Positions 44,578 to 55,277 of a stretch of 64,000 nucleotides of DNA are shown here, piece after piece. The stretch comes from Silene conica (Eukaryota; Streptophyta; Magnoliopsida; Caryophyllales; Caryophyllaceae). The notes beneath the pieces are model-generated. The model made no database searches. It was not told the DNA's origin and saw only the letters and a list, made by a program, of their open reading frames with translations. The translations under genes were made by a program, and so were the position numbers. The stretch lies in assembly GCA_029255685.2 (NCBI GenBank), contig CM055318.2:3973001-4037000 (forward strand). The letters are read 5' to 3'. The stretch's first letter is position 1. Each line of letters opens with the position of its first letter.

Positions 44578-47554
44578 ATGAGTAATTTTAAGGAATTTTG
44601 GGGATTAAGATGTTTTATCGTAATTTTATCTTTAGTGTCGGCTATAGATGATGCTAATGCTATACTGCCTCCATTCCAAAATCGAACCAAACATCATATC
44701 CCAGCCATTTTTAATTTTGGTGATTCGAATTCTGATACGGGTTCGTTCTCTGCTGCATTTGCTCGTGTTTCGTACCCGAACGGCGTTACCTTTTTTGGCA
44801 ATTCCTCAGGGAGACATTGCGATGGTCGTCTAATCATCGATTTTATTGGTATGTTAACGATGTTAGTTTTTGTGTTGTTTTAATACGGTTTTTCTAACCC
44901 GTTCTCATTAAATAGATAAATCATTAACATGTATGTGCCCAATGCGCACACATTAAACCCGATTTTAATGTACGTTTTGAATTCATGCAGCTGAGAAGCT
45001 AAGTTTGCCATATATAAGTGCGTATCTGGATGCAATGCAGACGGGTTTCAAACATGGCGCAAATTTTGCGAGCAGCGGGACGACAATCATGCCGGTCGAC
45101 GGGAAGTATTATGGCTATGGAATTAATCCTGTTTCACTTAATATACAGCTCTTACAGTTTCTACAATTCAAGGAACGAGTTGACGAGTTACATAAGCGAG
45201 GTTGGTGTACTGTAAATTACGACTCTCTCCATTTCATTTTTTATTTTTCGTGTTAAAGATCTTATCGTGTCATCGTGTTGAGATAATGAGTCGCTCACCC
45301 CAGAGCTACTTGATTTCATGCTGTTACATGAACCCATTTTTGGTAATAAATTTCAAAAATTACCTATTTCGTTAATTAATTAGTGAGAATCGTCCATTTC
45401 AGAAAAAATACAGTACCTTATTTGAAATGAGGTTATCAATTTTTTATGGTTGATTTTCAGATAAAACATCAGCGATATTTGAAAATCGTCTCCCAAAACC
45501 CGAAGACTTTTCAACGGCACTTTATACATTTGACATAGGCCAAAATGACATTAATATGTTATACGCTCTATCAAAAGATCAAGCGTACACATCTCTACCT
45601 GGCATAGTTGATAGTTTTGCTCTTTCTATAGAGGTATCTAGTTCTATTTTTCATAATGATTACCATTTTAGCTATAAAACGAATACTAACGTCTTAACAA
45701 TTACGGGAGACTAACCTTTTGAATTATTAAAGCTGACCAGTTTCATTGGCGAACCTAGGAAATTAGAGTCGGACACTAATTTTTTTTCTTTAAGATAACA
45801 TTTTTACATTTTTTCACCCCAAATTAGTTATTATTTCATCCGAATCCACACCACATGTTTCTATTTTGTACACTGTTTACAAGTGAACATTTAATCTCAA
45901 TTTTCTCATAATACGTAAGAGAAAACATATTCATGTGGAGTTTTGTTTGATTCGTCTTTACGATTACATTGAAAATATCTAACTTTTATAATTTTTGCAA
46001 ATACGTAGCTAAAGATATTTATCATGTAAAACGTGCGTTGTCAAACGTGAAAAAGCAAACATGCAGTGTGGATTCGAACGAAGGAAGTATTATACACATA
46101 AAAAATAAAAAAATAATTAGTTTTATAAATATTTTTTTCAAAAATTAATGTCTTCTCTAAAGTACTTTAAATTTTAGATATATGTAAAAAAAATTGTTTC
46201 GGTAAATATAACTAACATTAGTACTTAATTTGTCAAGAAAAGTAAATGGTTCAATGGTTTAATTAGATGTTGTTAATTCACCTGAACGTCATTGAAGTCA
46301 AAATCACCTAGATAGAATTCTCTACCTCTACGCTCTACTATGTCATTCATGTATATATAAAATACTTACAAAAATTTATTCTAAAATGTTATGGGACCAC
46401 GTGCCCCCGACCCCACGCCCCCCACCTGGGTCCGCCACTGACCAACATGACCACGTACGAAGGACCCGAAATGACCAGGCCATCTGATTATCCAAAAATG
46501 ACTAGGCTTGAACTAACCCGACTCAAAATTGACCTAATTGACCCATTTGCCAAGACCCGAAATGACCTGACCATCTGAAATAACAAGGCTTGAACTAACC
46601 TGACTGAAACTCGATCTAATTGACCCATTTGCCAAGTCTACGTGTTATTTTCGTGTAGTAATTGCCTAGAAGTTCTTAATTCTTATTTGCAACGGCACTA
46701 TCCGTCGCAAGTTTGTGACGGATACCGTTTTCTCTCACAAAATACCCATTTTTTTTTCTCTCTCCAACACTATTCATGGTCCCCTTTCTCCACTAACTCA
46801 TTTTATATCCATTTTATCTCACAAAATATCCGTCACAAATGGTGACCCGTCGCAAGCAAGATTTACTACCGTATATATATCCTCTTAAACTGTCATTGTT
46901 TTGTCAGCAACTTCACCAACTAGGTGCAAGATATTTCTTGATACACAACACAGGACCACAAGGTTGCTTGCCCGTCTCTTCGGAAATGTATCCGTCCGAT
47001 GTTAAAGACGAAATTGGTTGCTCAAAATCGCTCAATAAAGTGGCTCAAGAATTCAACCTACTACTCAAGGCTAAAATATCTTTGCTTCATTCGGAACTTC
47101 AAAATTCATCAATTACCTACGTCGACATGTACTCGACAAAATACTCTCTTATAAGGGACGCGAAATTATATGGTAATTTTCTTAACAACACGACATTACC
47201 TTAATGACTTAAAAACTCGAAGATGGAATCTTGAACGATGAAAATAGGTCTGAGGGTCGAATCCCCTTGCAGAATATTACAATGCCTGAAAGTTGCCATG
47301 TGGTAATGCTAGGTTATCTTCATCCTTTCGATTATTGTTACGTGGAAAGCTCGAAGTTTACAACACCATTCTGGAACATGACAGTTGCTGATCCAATTGA
47401 AGTTTTTGCAGTTTGTGGCGATCCATCTAAATACATTAGTTGGGATGGTACACATTATACTGAAGCTGCCAATCGATGGATCGCTAACAATATTTTTGAC
47501 AGCTACATCGGTGGTCATTTAGTAAATCTGTCGGTAAATCGTATACATGAGTGA
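44578..47554 (+). CDS. GDSL esterase/lipase C, five exons (tandem copy of B)
   Basis: Exons 44578-44848, 44991-45200, 45461-45633, 46908-47172 and 47313-47554 join in frame to about 386 residues. It has the same signal peptide type as B, FNFGDSNSDTG with S50, NFASSGTTIMP, DIGQND, and WDGTHYTEAAN with D351 and H354. Exons 1, 2 and 4 have the same lengths as in B. The last exon is six bases longer (SYIGG in place of D-G). It keeps its compact native promoter. Intron 3 contains about 640 bp not present in B, the GACCCGAAATGACC repeat, and MITE copy 5. All expected catalytic residues are present. The substrate cannot be told from sequence. Confidence 0.9.
46390..46640. repeat. GACCCGAAATGACC-type repeat in intron 3 of gene C
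   Basis: Paralogue of 39990-40240 with the same two-unit layout and the same GACCCATTTGCCAAGTCTAC end. Confidence 0.65.
46676..46866 (-). mobile_element. Mutator-type MITE, copy 5 (intron 3 of gene C)
   Basis: Reverse orientation, AATTCTTATTTGCAACGGCA to GCAAGCAAGATTTAC. It is absent from the matching intron of gene B. I could not see a clean target duplication. Confidence 0.75.
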
Positions 47555-47558
47555 TCTA

Positions 47559-47771
47559 GGCCCTGTTCTTTCTGATTTAATTTCAACTTCTTTCAATTAT
47601 GCACGACTATATATCGTTAAATTTTATTTACGTTAAATCAATTATGTTCAGTTAATCTCTACACAAAATTAACTTTTCATTCAACTAAATTTACTTCACC
47701 TCAATTTAGTTCAATTAAGCTCTACTCCAATTAATTCAATTAAGCTCGTTTCAGCGGAAAAGAATAGGGCC
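47559..47771. mobile_element. PIF/Harbinger (Tourist-like) MITE, second copy
   Basis: 213 bp starting GGCCCTGTTCTTTCTG and ending AAGAATAGGGCC, inverted relative to the copy at 12084-12295. The flanks are CTA and TAA, so the 3-base target site may carry one change. It begins a few bases after the gene C stop codon, so it may supply the 3'UTR. Confidence 0.7.
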
Positions 47772-48060
47772 TAATCTCCTAACCAAAATTGTCTCCTTAA
47801 GCATTTGTTCTTGGTGTAAACGATAATCAATCACTCTGTGACGGTTTCATTACGTAAAAAAAAAATCATCGAAATAACCAGTTTTACAAAACCAAATCAG
47901 AAATTACCACACGAACTTACACACGATTTACCTTATTAGTTTAGGACATACCCGTCTCCATTCAACGGATTTTCTACTTTTCATTAAAATACTCCTCGTA
48001 AAAGAATAAACCGTAAAGAATCTGTTGAATGGAAAAAAAAAAACATAAGAGCAAATGAGT
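47772..48060. other. Spacer between convergent genes GDSL C and DC1
   Basis: AT-rich, no coding signal. It holds the 3' flanks of both genes. Confidence 0.4.
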
Positions 48061-48381
48061 TTACTCGGCGCATGCGCAGTCATCCTGGTTACCCATGTCA
48101 CTAACGTTCATAACCACGTTAGCTATATCTGCTAAATCTGCAACTACTCCAATAAGTGTGGCAGCTCCTTCGGCAATTTCCCAGATACTTGAACCTTTCT
48201 TTTTTGTACGATTATTTGGATTATTACTGTGTTGTCCATTGTCTTGCTGCTGTGGCTGGTAGCTCGGCTGGCCGACATTCGGATAATAATGATGATGATG
48301 CTGCTGGTACGGTGCTTGTTGTATCGGGATCCCTTGAACCGCTGCGTTCTGCTTTCCGTCCTCTGGTTCCTCTGTTTCTCC

Positions 48382-49136
48382 CAGGGGCGGATCCACCCAC
48401 AGGGCTGGGTGGGCTTCAGCCCAACCTGTTTTCAAGATTAAAAAAAATATACATCTAAGAATATTCACTGTTGTGGTGAGTCTCAGTTGGTAAGAGTATA
48501 TGTAAAAGGCCTGCTTTTGCTTGATGGTAGGGGTTCGAACCCCATTAGTTGCATTTTTTTATTTACTACCCTAATAAGTTGTTTAGCATTTTATCACAAA
48601 TCCTAATAATATTAATCGTAAATTGCTATTATTGTTTTCCCTATAATTAAAATATTTTATATACTAAGTTGTTTAACGCCATAAATTATTCTTAGTTTTA
48701 ACAAAGTTAAGATACATGTCTATTCGAGAATACAAAAACATTGTATTTTAAAAGGAAGGAGATTATAAAACGTTTACGTTTTTTTAAGGACGATTGTTGA
48801 ATTTAGTAGTATATAGCGAAACTTGTATCCTTGAATAATATTGTAACATAAATTTATGCAAGTATACATTTTGTAATATTCAATCATATTGTATATGTTT
48901 ATAAGATATCACTCTGTCATTATTATTATATTTGTTTGTCTTTCAACAAAATACCATTTATAAAAAATAAAAAATTGGCCCAAACGATGTAAGTTTGACA
49001 AAGGTAGCAACCCTTAAATGTCTAACATCTTTCACATATGTGCGACCTTAATTATACGTTTTGATGGTTTTATATGACTGACCATCGCGGATATGAGTCT
49101 AGCCCACCCCACTTCTAAATCCTGGATCCGCCCCTG
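48382..49136. mobile_element. Non-autonomous hAT element inside the DC1 coding exon
   Basis: 755 bp with ends CAGGGGCGGATCCA and the inverted TGGATCCGCCCCTG. The perfect 8-base repeat GTTTCTCC flanks it (48374-48381, 49137-49144). No transposase is visible. Inside, about 48476-48550 reads like a tRNA-derived unit (CTCAGTTGGTAAGAG … GGTTCGAACCCC). Confidence 0.93.
48476..48550 (+). repeat. tRNA-like (SINE-type) segment inside the hAT element
   Basis: It has an A-box-like TCAGTTGGTAAGAG and, about 45 bases later, a perfect B box GGTTCGAACCCC. The arms do not pair into a complete cloverleaf by eye, and there is no acceptor stem. I read it as a tRNA-derived SINE head or tRNA relic, not a working tRNA gene. 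Confidence 0.5.
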
Positions 49137-49735
49137 GTTTCTCCATACATGTTCCAGTACTCTTCAAATTTCCTATCATTGATGCATTTTACGTGTGCAA
49201 CAAGCCGTTGATCGGCGGACATATAAGCCCATCCCTTGACCGGCCCCTCGAGGGTTGATCGTTGACAGAATCGACACGCAAGAGACACGAGTTGTTGCTT
49301 CAAGAAAAGTTGAACACGATCATCTGTTTCTAAGTAATGAGGCAATTTCATGCAGTACGGGTGTAGGAAGATGTAAGTATTGTTTTCGAGAGGATGATAG
49401 TATCTCCACCCTGTTACGGCTTCTGCGCAAGCCGTACATAAGTGGCTCGACTTAGGGAAGTGCTCGAGTTGAAGTGTAAACGGTCTTTGCTCGAAAAAAG
49501 GATGGTGGGCTATGTCGGAAGCCGTTATACATTCTTCGTGTAAGTCGTAGTCGCACCCGTTTGGGCACCGGTACCGGCTTCCGTACCCCATCTCCAGGCA
49601 TCCGTCGCATTTGTATGCAGCGCTTTCATCACACTCCACCGGTGAGACGGTTGGATGTTTGCACGTCACACCTTGCATGTTCATTTACTGAACCTATTGC
49701 ATACAGAGTACATCATTATTCTACTATGGATGAAA

Positions 49736-50353
49736 CTAGTTTTTGGCCCGTGCAAATAATTGCATGGGTTATTTTCAAATCAAATTATTCTAAATATGTA
49801 TCATCGTAACTAAATTATAAATGTTCATAAATTTTGTTTGATATCTAAGTCTATACACTTTTTTTTTTTTTATCAAATTTCGATTTTATTTTACATCTAA
49901 CGTCTATACACTTTTATGACTTGATTTCGCAAAATATTTCAATTGATCATATTAATTTGTACAATATTCCTGTTTGTTATATTAATATTAACTTATTTTT
50001 ATTGTTTTTTAATTAGTATTGTCGTTTTTTTTCCGATTGCTGTAAATTGTTAATTATTATAATTATGTATTGGGTATAAATGGTTATCTAATAATTCTAG
50101 TTATACGACGTTCGAAATTATTATATTTCTTATATAATATTTAAATTCATGTTATACATATTGACAGTTTTCGTAAAAGATCATGTTTACGAACATATAT
50201 CAAAAGTGTTACGTAATAATTGTAAAACTATTATTTCAGGCAGTTATTTCGAATTAAAATCATTATACAACTTTACAGGTCCCATCATGATGATTTAAAA
50301 AAATTAAGTAGATGACGACCAGAGGCTTCTAAATGATCTTATAATTATATAGA
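49736..50353 (-). mobile_element. Short non-autonomous Helitron in the DC1 5'UTR intron
   Basis: On the minus strand it runs from A|TCTATATAATTATAAG (50353) to a hairpin (CCCATGCAA / TTGCACGGG) followed by CCAAAAACTAG|T (49736). The TC start, terminal hairpin, CTAG end and insertion between A and T are all the Helitron hallmarks. There are no coding regions and no target duplication, as expected. Confidence 0.75.
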
Positions 50354-51200
50354 TAAAATTGAGAATGTTTTGACTAAATGGGGTTATTTGACAAAATAAT
50401 TGGATTTTTGGGGTCTGCTCGAATTATTTTGGGCAAATGGGTACATGTCATCGTTTATATTTTTTTCCTATTTCTATGTAAAGTCACTAGAGTAGTCAAC
50501 GGCTTTGCTATTTTCATAAAATTTTGATAGCTTAAAAATTAATTCAAATATATCACATGCGTACAAAACCGCCTATAAGTTGTGCGGTTTCCCACTTCAA
50601 CAACATTTTGGTAAGACTTTGGAAGATGTTCGAGAAAATACAAAGGATAAAAACCGCTATGAAAACTTGTATTTCCTCCATTTTTCTATTTTCTTCCCAT
50701 TTCCCTTATTTGGCAAATTACCTATTTTCTTCCCGTTTCTTTTCTTTCCTATTTTAGACAACCAAATTACAACTTTATCATTTTTTTATTACAAAAAATA
50801 CCCTCTTTTCATTACTAACCCCACTTATTACCTTCATTTCATTACTTTATCATTTCTTTATTAGTTTGCCTTAATCTAAGTGCAAAATGAAATGGGAAGA
50901 ACACGTATTAATGGAGGAAGTAGTATATTTTGGAAAATAAGAATGGCAAAATCGGTAACTATTCCAGCGACTTCATATAAAAGCGAGAAAAAAAAGAATA
51001 CAAGTGATGACGTTGACCCATTAACCTAAAATAGTTTAAAAACCGCCGCGAGAAGCCCAGTTATTTTGCCAAATAACTCCATTTCACCAAAAATCTTTGA
51101 ATTGACAAATTAAAGGATTTTGAATCTACTAAATTTAATTTTGATATCTAAATTTGGGTAAAAAATCTACGGGTCGAGATGAGATCTATATCAGACTATA
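50354..51200. other. AT-rich intron or intergenic sequence
   Basis: Probably part of the DC1 5'UTR intron. It contains a run of TTTTCCTATTTC-type low complexity (50670-50900) with no coding value. Confidence 0.35.
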
Positions 51201-51394
51201 GTAAGTCTTGCTTGCGACGGGTCACCATTTGTGACGGATATTTTGTGAGATAAAATGGATACAAAATGAGTTAGTGGAAAAAGGGGACCGCATGAATAGT
51301 GTTGGAGAGAGAGAAAAAATGGGTATTTTGTGAGAGGAAACGGTATCCGTCACAAGCTTGCGACGGATACTGCCGTTGCAAATAAGAATTTGCG
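51201..51394 (+). mobile_element. Mutator-type MITE, copy 6
   Basis: GTAAGTCTTGCTTGCGACGG to GAATTTGCG, flanked by the perfect 11-base repeat ATCAGACTATA (51190-51200 and 51395-51405). This is the best-preserved copy and fixes the family boundaries. Confidence 0.93.
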
Positions 51395-52037
51395 ATCAGA
51401 CTATATCTATTCAGTGACTTGGATCAATAATAAGTTAATAACATCTTCCACCTACACAAGGTAAGGCGATCGATACACAGTAATGTCATCGAGTCATCGT
51501 CCCCCTAATTAGTTGGCCGGATATGGGTACGAGTATTGCTTAACACGGTTGTTCTCAACGACTCGTAATAGAAACCCCGTACAACTCAAACCAACAAATA
51601 TTTCATGATGTTATAGCCTTATAGGTACACAATTAAAATTCTAAGGTTCACCGGTTGCACAAAAATATTGTACACTCTAACTAATGAGATATCTTAGTTT
51701 GTATCATAAAAAGATTATATTCTATTATTAATAGATAATTTATTCAATTCTAATATTATCCTTGACATGGTACACCGGGTGTACCCAAAGATTTCTGGTA
51801 AACAATTTAGAAGAATAATCATTTTACTTTACTAAAGCGACCGCATTCAACTTTAAATTATTCACGACTTCCTTTATCCCATTCGTTAGTTTACTTTAAA
51901 TTCAAGCACCACGGACTAACAGATTAAATATATAAAAGATAAACAAATAATTAAAATGAAGGTAACGTAAATATAAAAGGAAAAAAAAAAAAGGAAAAAA
52001 AAAATAAAAAATGCAACGGAACATTAAAATTACTTAC
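51395..52037. other. Remainder of the probable DC1 leader intron
   Basis: AT-rich with an A-rich tract near 51980-52010. Nothing coding seen. Confidence 0.3.
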
Positions 52038-52150
52038 CAACGATGATCATCAGCACTCAGCAGCAGTAGTATTATCGTGGCCTTGATCGATGGACGGTTT
52101 ACATTAGCTTGAATGGTCTGAATATATGCAGAGATGCCGGCTTTTTTATA
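52038..52150 (-). promoter_or_regulatory. Probable TATA box and non-coding first exon of the DC1 gene
   Basis: On the minus strand TATAAAAAAG (52150-52141) is followed about 30 bases later by the likely start. A leader ends at GATCATCGTTG|GTAAGTAA (donor at 52037). The matching acceptor TATGCAATAG|GTTCAG lies at 49694, ten bases before the ATG. This predicts a 2.3-kb intron in the 5'UTR. It is inferred from splice consensus only. Confidence 0.45.
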
Positions 52151-52369
52151 GAGTACTTATTAAACCGACTTTGTCTCTTTATTGGTGCATTGAAGTGATC
52201 AAACTTGCTTGTTCTTGCAAATAAACAGTCTTGCCGTTGATCGTTTCAGAAGTCAGAACTGAACGACAGTGATGGCAAAGCTCCACCATTTCAACGTTGA
52301 ATCGATAATACTCCATTTCGAGCCGTTCCGGAGGCCTTATCGGGTCGTAATTTTTTTAACTCTCGTGAC

Positions 52370-54690
52370 AGAGTCACGACAGAAATTACTCTATTCAATT
52401 TCAGCACCAAATTTGTGTAACAACAAATATTAAACAAATTTGAACGGTTATACGATTTTCGCTTCATATGTCATTCATTTATCCTCAAATTTACGTGGCC
52501 TCTTTAACTAAAATGAGCATCATTTTGTGTGATTTACGGAGAATTTTGTTCTGGCACAAAAATGCCAATAAATGACTTCATTTTGTATAATTAATGTAAA
52601 TTTTATCCTCGGAAACTGTATATTATAGGCTTTAATTTGAGTCGTTTGGAATGTCAATTCCGGACCAGAATTATTTTTCTCCCGGTGTTCCAAAAACTTC
52701 TCGAAGGGAGTTCCAGGAGTTGACCAATTCAATTTCACGTTAAAATAACGAGTATTACTCCGGTTTTCACGAGTATCGGTAATTTGACAAATATTGGTTT
52801 TTCACATGCCGAAACCCCCAAATATCCTTTATTTATCCTCAAAATTTGCGTGGCCACTCCATCTAATCTTAGGAACATTTTGTGTGATTTACGGAGAATT
52901 TTATTCCGGTATCCTGGAATTTCGAAAATCGTGTATTATACTCTTCGATTTGAGTCCTTTAGGATGTCGTACCGGACCAGAATTATTTTTCTCCCAATTT
53001 TTCAAAAACTTTCTGTGGTAATTTTATGAGTTAACCAATTCGATTTCAGGCCAAAATAACGAATATTATTCATTTTTTTTCACGATTATAGGTGGTTTGG
53101 CAAATACTATTGTTTATCGCATATCAAAACCCCAAATATCCTCTGTTTCTCCTCCAATTTTGCGTGGTAGCTTTAACTAATGTAAGGAACATTTTATATG
53201 ATTTACGTATAACTTTTTTCTGGAACCTGGAATCACGAAAACCGTGTATTATCACACTTAAATTTGAGTCGTTCGAGATGTCGTATCGGCTAGAATAATT
53301 TTTCTCCCGGTTTTTCAAAAACTTGTCAGGGTTAGTTTCAGGAATTAACCAAATTCTATTTCACGCCAAAATAATGAAAATTACTCTATTTTCACAATTA
53401 TAAGGGATTTGACAATTATTGGTTTATCGCATATCGAAACCTCCAAATGTCTTCTTTTTCTCCTCAAATTTTGAGTGGCAGCTTTACTGATATGAGGAAC
53501 AATTTGTATGATTTACGAAGAATTTTGTTCCGAAATCCTGGAATCACAAAAACCGTGTATTATACACTTTAATTTGAGTCGTTCGGGAGGTCGTACCGGA
53601 CCAAAATTATTGTTTTCCCGATTTTTTCAAGAACATCTCCTGGTTAGTTTCAGGAGATAACCAATTCGATTTCGGCCGAAATAATGAATATTACTCCAAT
53701 TTTCACGATTATCGGAGGTTTGACAAATATTGGTTTATCGTATATCGGAACCCGCAAATGTCTTCTATTTGTCCTCAAATTTTGATTGGCAGTTTTAATT
53801 GATGAGGAACATTTTGTATGATTTACGGAGAATTTTGTTCCGGAACCCTGGAATCCTGAAAACCGCGTATACACTTCAATTTGAGTCGTTCGGGAGGTCG
53901 TATCAGACTAGAAAATTTTTTCCCCAGTTTTTCAAAAACTTCTTTGGGTTAGTTTAAGGAGTTAACCAATTAGATTTCAGGCCAAAATAATAAATATTCC
54001 TCCAATTTTCATGATTATCGAAAGTTTGACAAATATTGGTTTATCGTATATCGGAGCCCCAAATGTCTTCTGTTTCTTCTCAAATTTTGAGTGGTAGCTT
54101 TAACTGATATGAGGACCATTTTGTATAATTTATGGAGAATTTTGTTTTAGAACCCGTGATTCCCGGAAACCGTGTATTATACGCTTCAGTTTGAGTCGTT
54201 TGAGAGGTCGTAATGGCCGAGAATTATTTTTGTCCCGGTTTTTTGAAAACTTCTCCAAGGTAGTTTCAAGAGTTAACCAATTCAATTTCATGCCAAAAAT
54301 AACAAGTAATACCCCATTTTTCACGATTACCGGAGGTTTGATAAATATTGATGTATCGCATACCCAAACCCCAAAATGTCTTGTATTTCTCTTCAAATTT
54401 TGTGTGGCCACTTTATATGGTCTTAGGACCATATTGTGTGATTTATGGAGAATTTGTTCCGTTACCCTGAAATCTCGAAAATCGTGTATTATACACTCCA
54501 ACTCAAGACGTTCGGCAGGTCTTACCGTAACAGAATTATTTTTCTCCCGTTTTTCAAGAACTTCTCCTTGGTAATTTGAGGAGTTAACCAATTCAATGTT
54601 ATGCCAAAATAACGAGTATTACTCTCTTTTACACGATTATCAATGTTCAACAAATATTGAATTATCCCAGGCCAAATAACAAGTAGTCAT
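52370..54690. repeat. Satellite block with period of about 310 bp, about seven and a half copies
   Basis: The GTTAACCAATTC anchor recurs near 52719, 53031, 53345, 53654, 53959, 54271 and 54583. Each unit has GATTTACGGAGAATTTTGTT, CGTGTATTATACACTT, TTTGAGTCGTTCGGGAGGTC and TTTTTCTCCCGGTTTTTCAA in order. The open frames in this block, up to about 150 codons on both strands, are by-products of the repeat. Copies differ by roughly 10-20 percent by eye. Confidence 0.9.
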
Positions 54691-55277
54691 GAATTTTATT
54701 GATCAATTGTCATGGTGGATGGAGGGAGCTGGAAATTAGACTTGTAAAGCAAAACTACTTTCCATGCGAGATATTCTCAGTACAGCCTGACCTACGACGG
54801 TCCGGGACTTGTGTCTAGTGAACGATCCCTCACTAGCACTTAACGATCAGCTCACATCCTTGCTTTCGATATGGCAAGAATGCACATAACATTTTGACAT
54901 AAAAAAGCTGATAATAACAATTGTTCGGCCTTCGTATCAATAACAAACCGAAATATCAGATATAGGAACGCGAACGTGAACAAATATTAACAAATGAGTT
55001 GAATATCAAGTACAGAGTAATTTACAGAGTCACATGAACAAGCGAAAGGCTGTTCCTCATTAACGATGCATTTGAATTTACAGTTCAGTCGTCTGAATAG
55101 CGCTACGAGAGATGCATATACCAGTTGAGTCCACCTGAAATCGTCACAAAATTCAGGGGAGTGTTTAAGAAAGCCGAAAGCTTTGATCAATGCTCGTCAT
55201 TCTTGGGTTTTCAGAAACGTAATTATCCAAGTTCAGTTCAAGAAAACAGCTTAGAATGGATCATACCAGTAAGTTCA
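54691..55277. other. Spacer and 3' flank of the OTU gene
   Basis: No coding signal on either strand. It includes the probable 3'UTR of the minus-strand OTU gene next to 55278. Confidence 0.35.

Larger units (their letters stand above)
48061..49684 (-). pseudogene. DC1 (C1-like) Cys/His-rich protein gene split by a hAT element
   Basis: The frame starts at the ATG at 49684 and is open to 49137. The hAT element (48382-49136) intrudes after …EYWNMYGET, and the frame resumes at 48381 (GETEEPEDGK…), ending at 48061. Without the element and one target copy the two parts join in one frame of about 286 residues. The first part has DC1 zinc-binding signatures: CDGCLEMGYGSRYRC..CDYDLHEEC, a later HLCTACAEAVTGWRYYH, and CRFCQR. 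The second part is Gln/His/Asn-rich, then a hydrophobic helix (GAATLIGVVADLADIANVV) and a Cys-rich end. DC1 proteins are plant-specific zinc proteins, some linked to hormone or stress responses. As read, the gene would give a truncated protein unless the insert is spliced out. Confidence 0.82.

Noticed and set aside
48061-48468. Separate small gene starting MNILRCIFFLILK
   Set aside because: Its first residues are transposon sequence. The rest is the C-terminal part of the split DC1 gene.
52520-54591. Open frames up to about 150 codons on both strands
   Set aside because: They fall in the 310-bp satellite and repeat with it.
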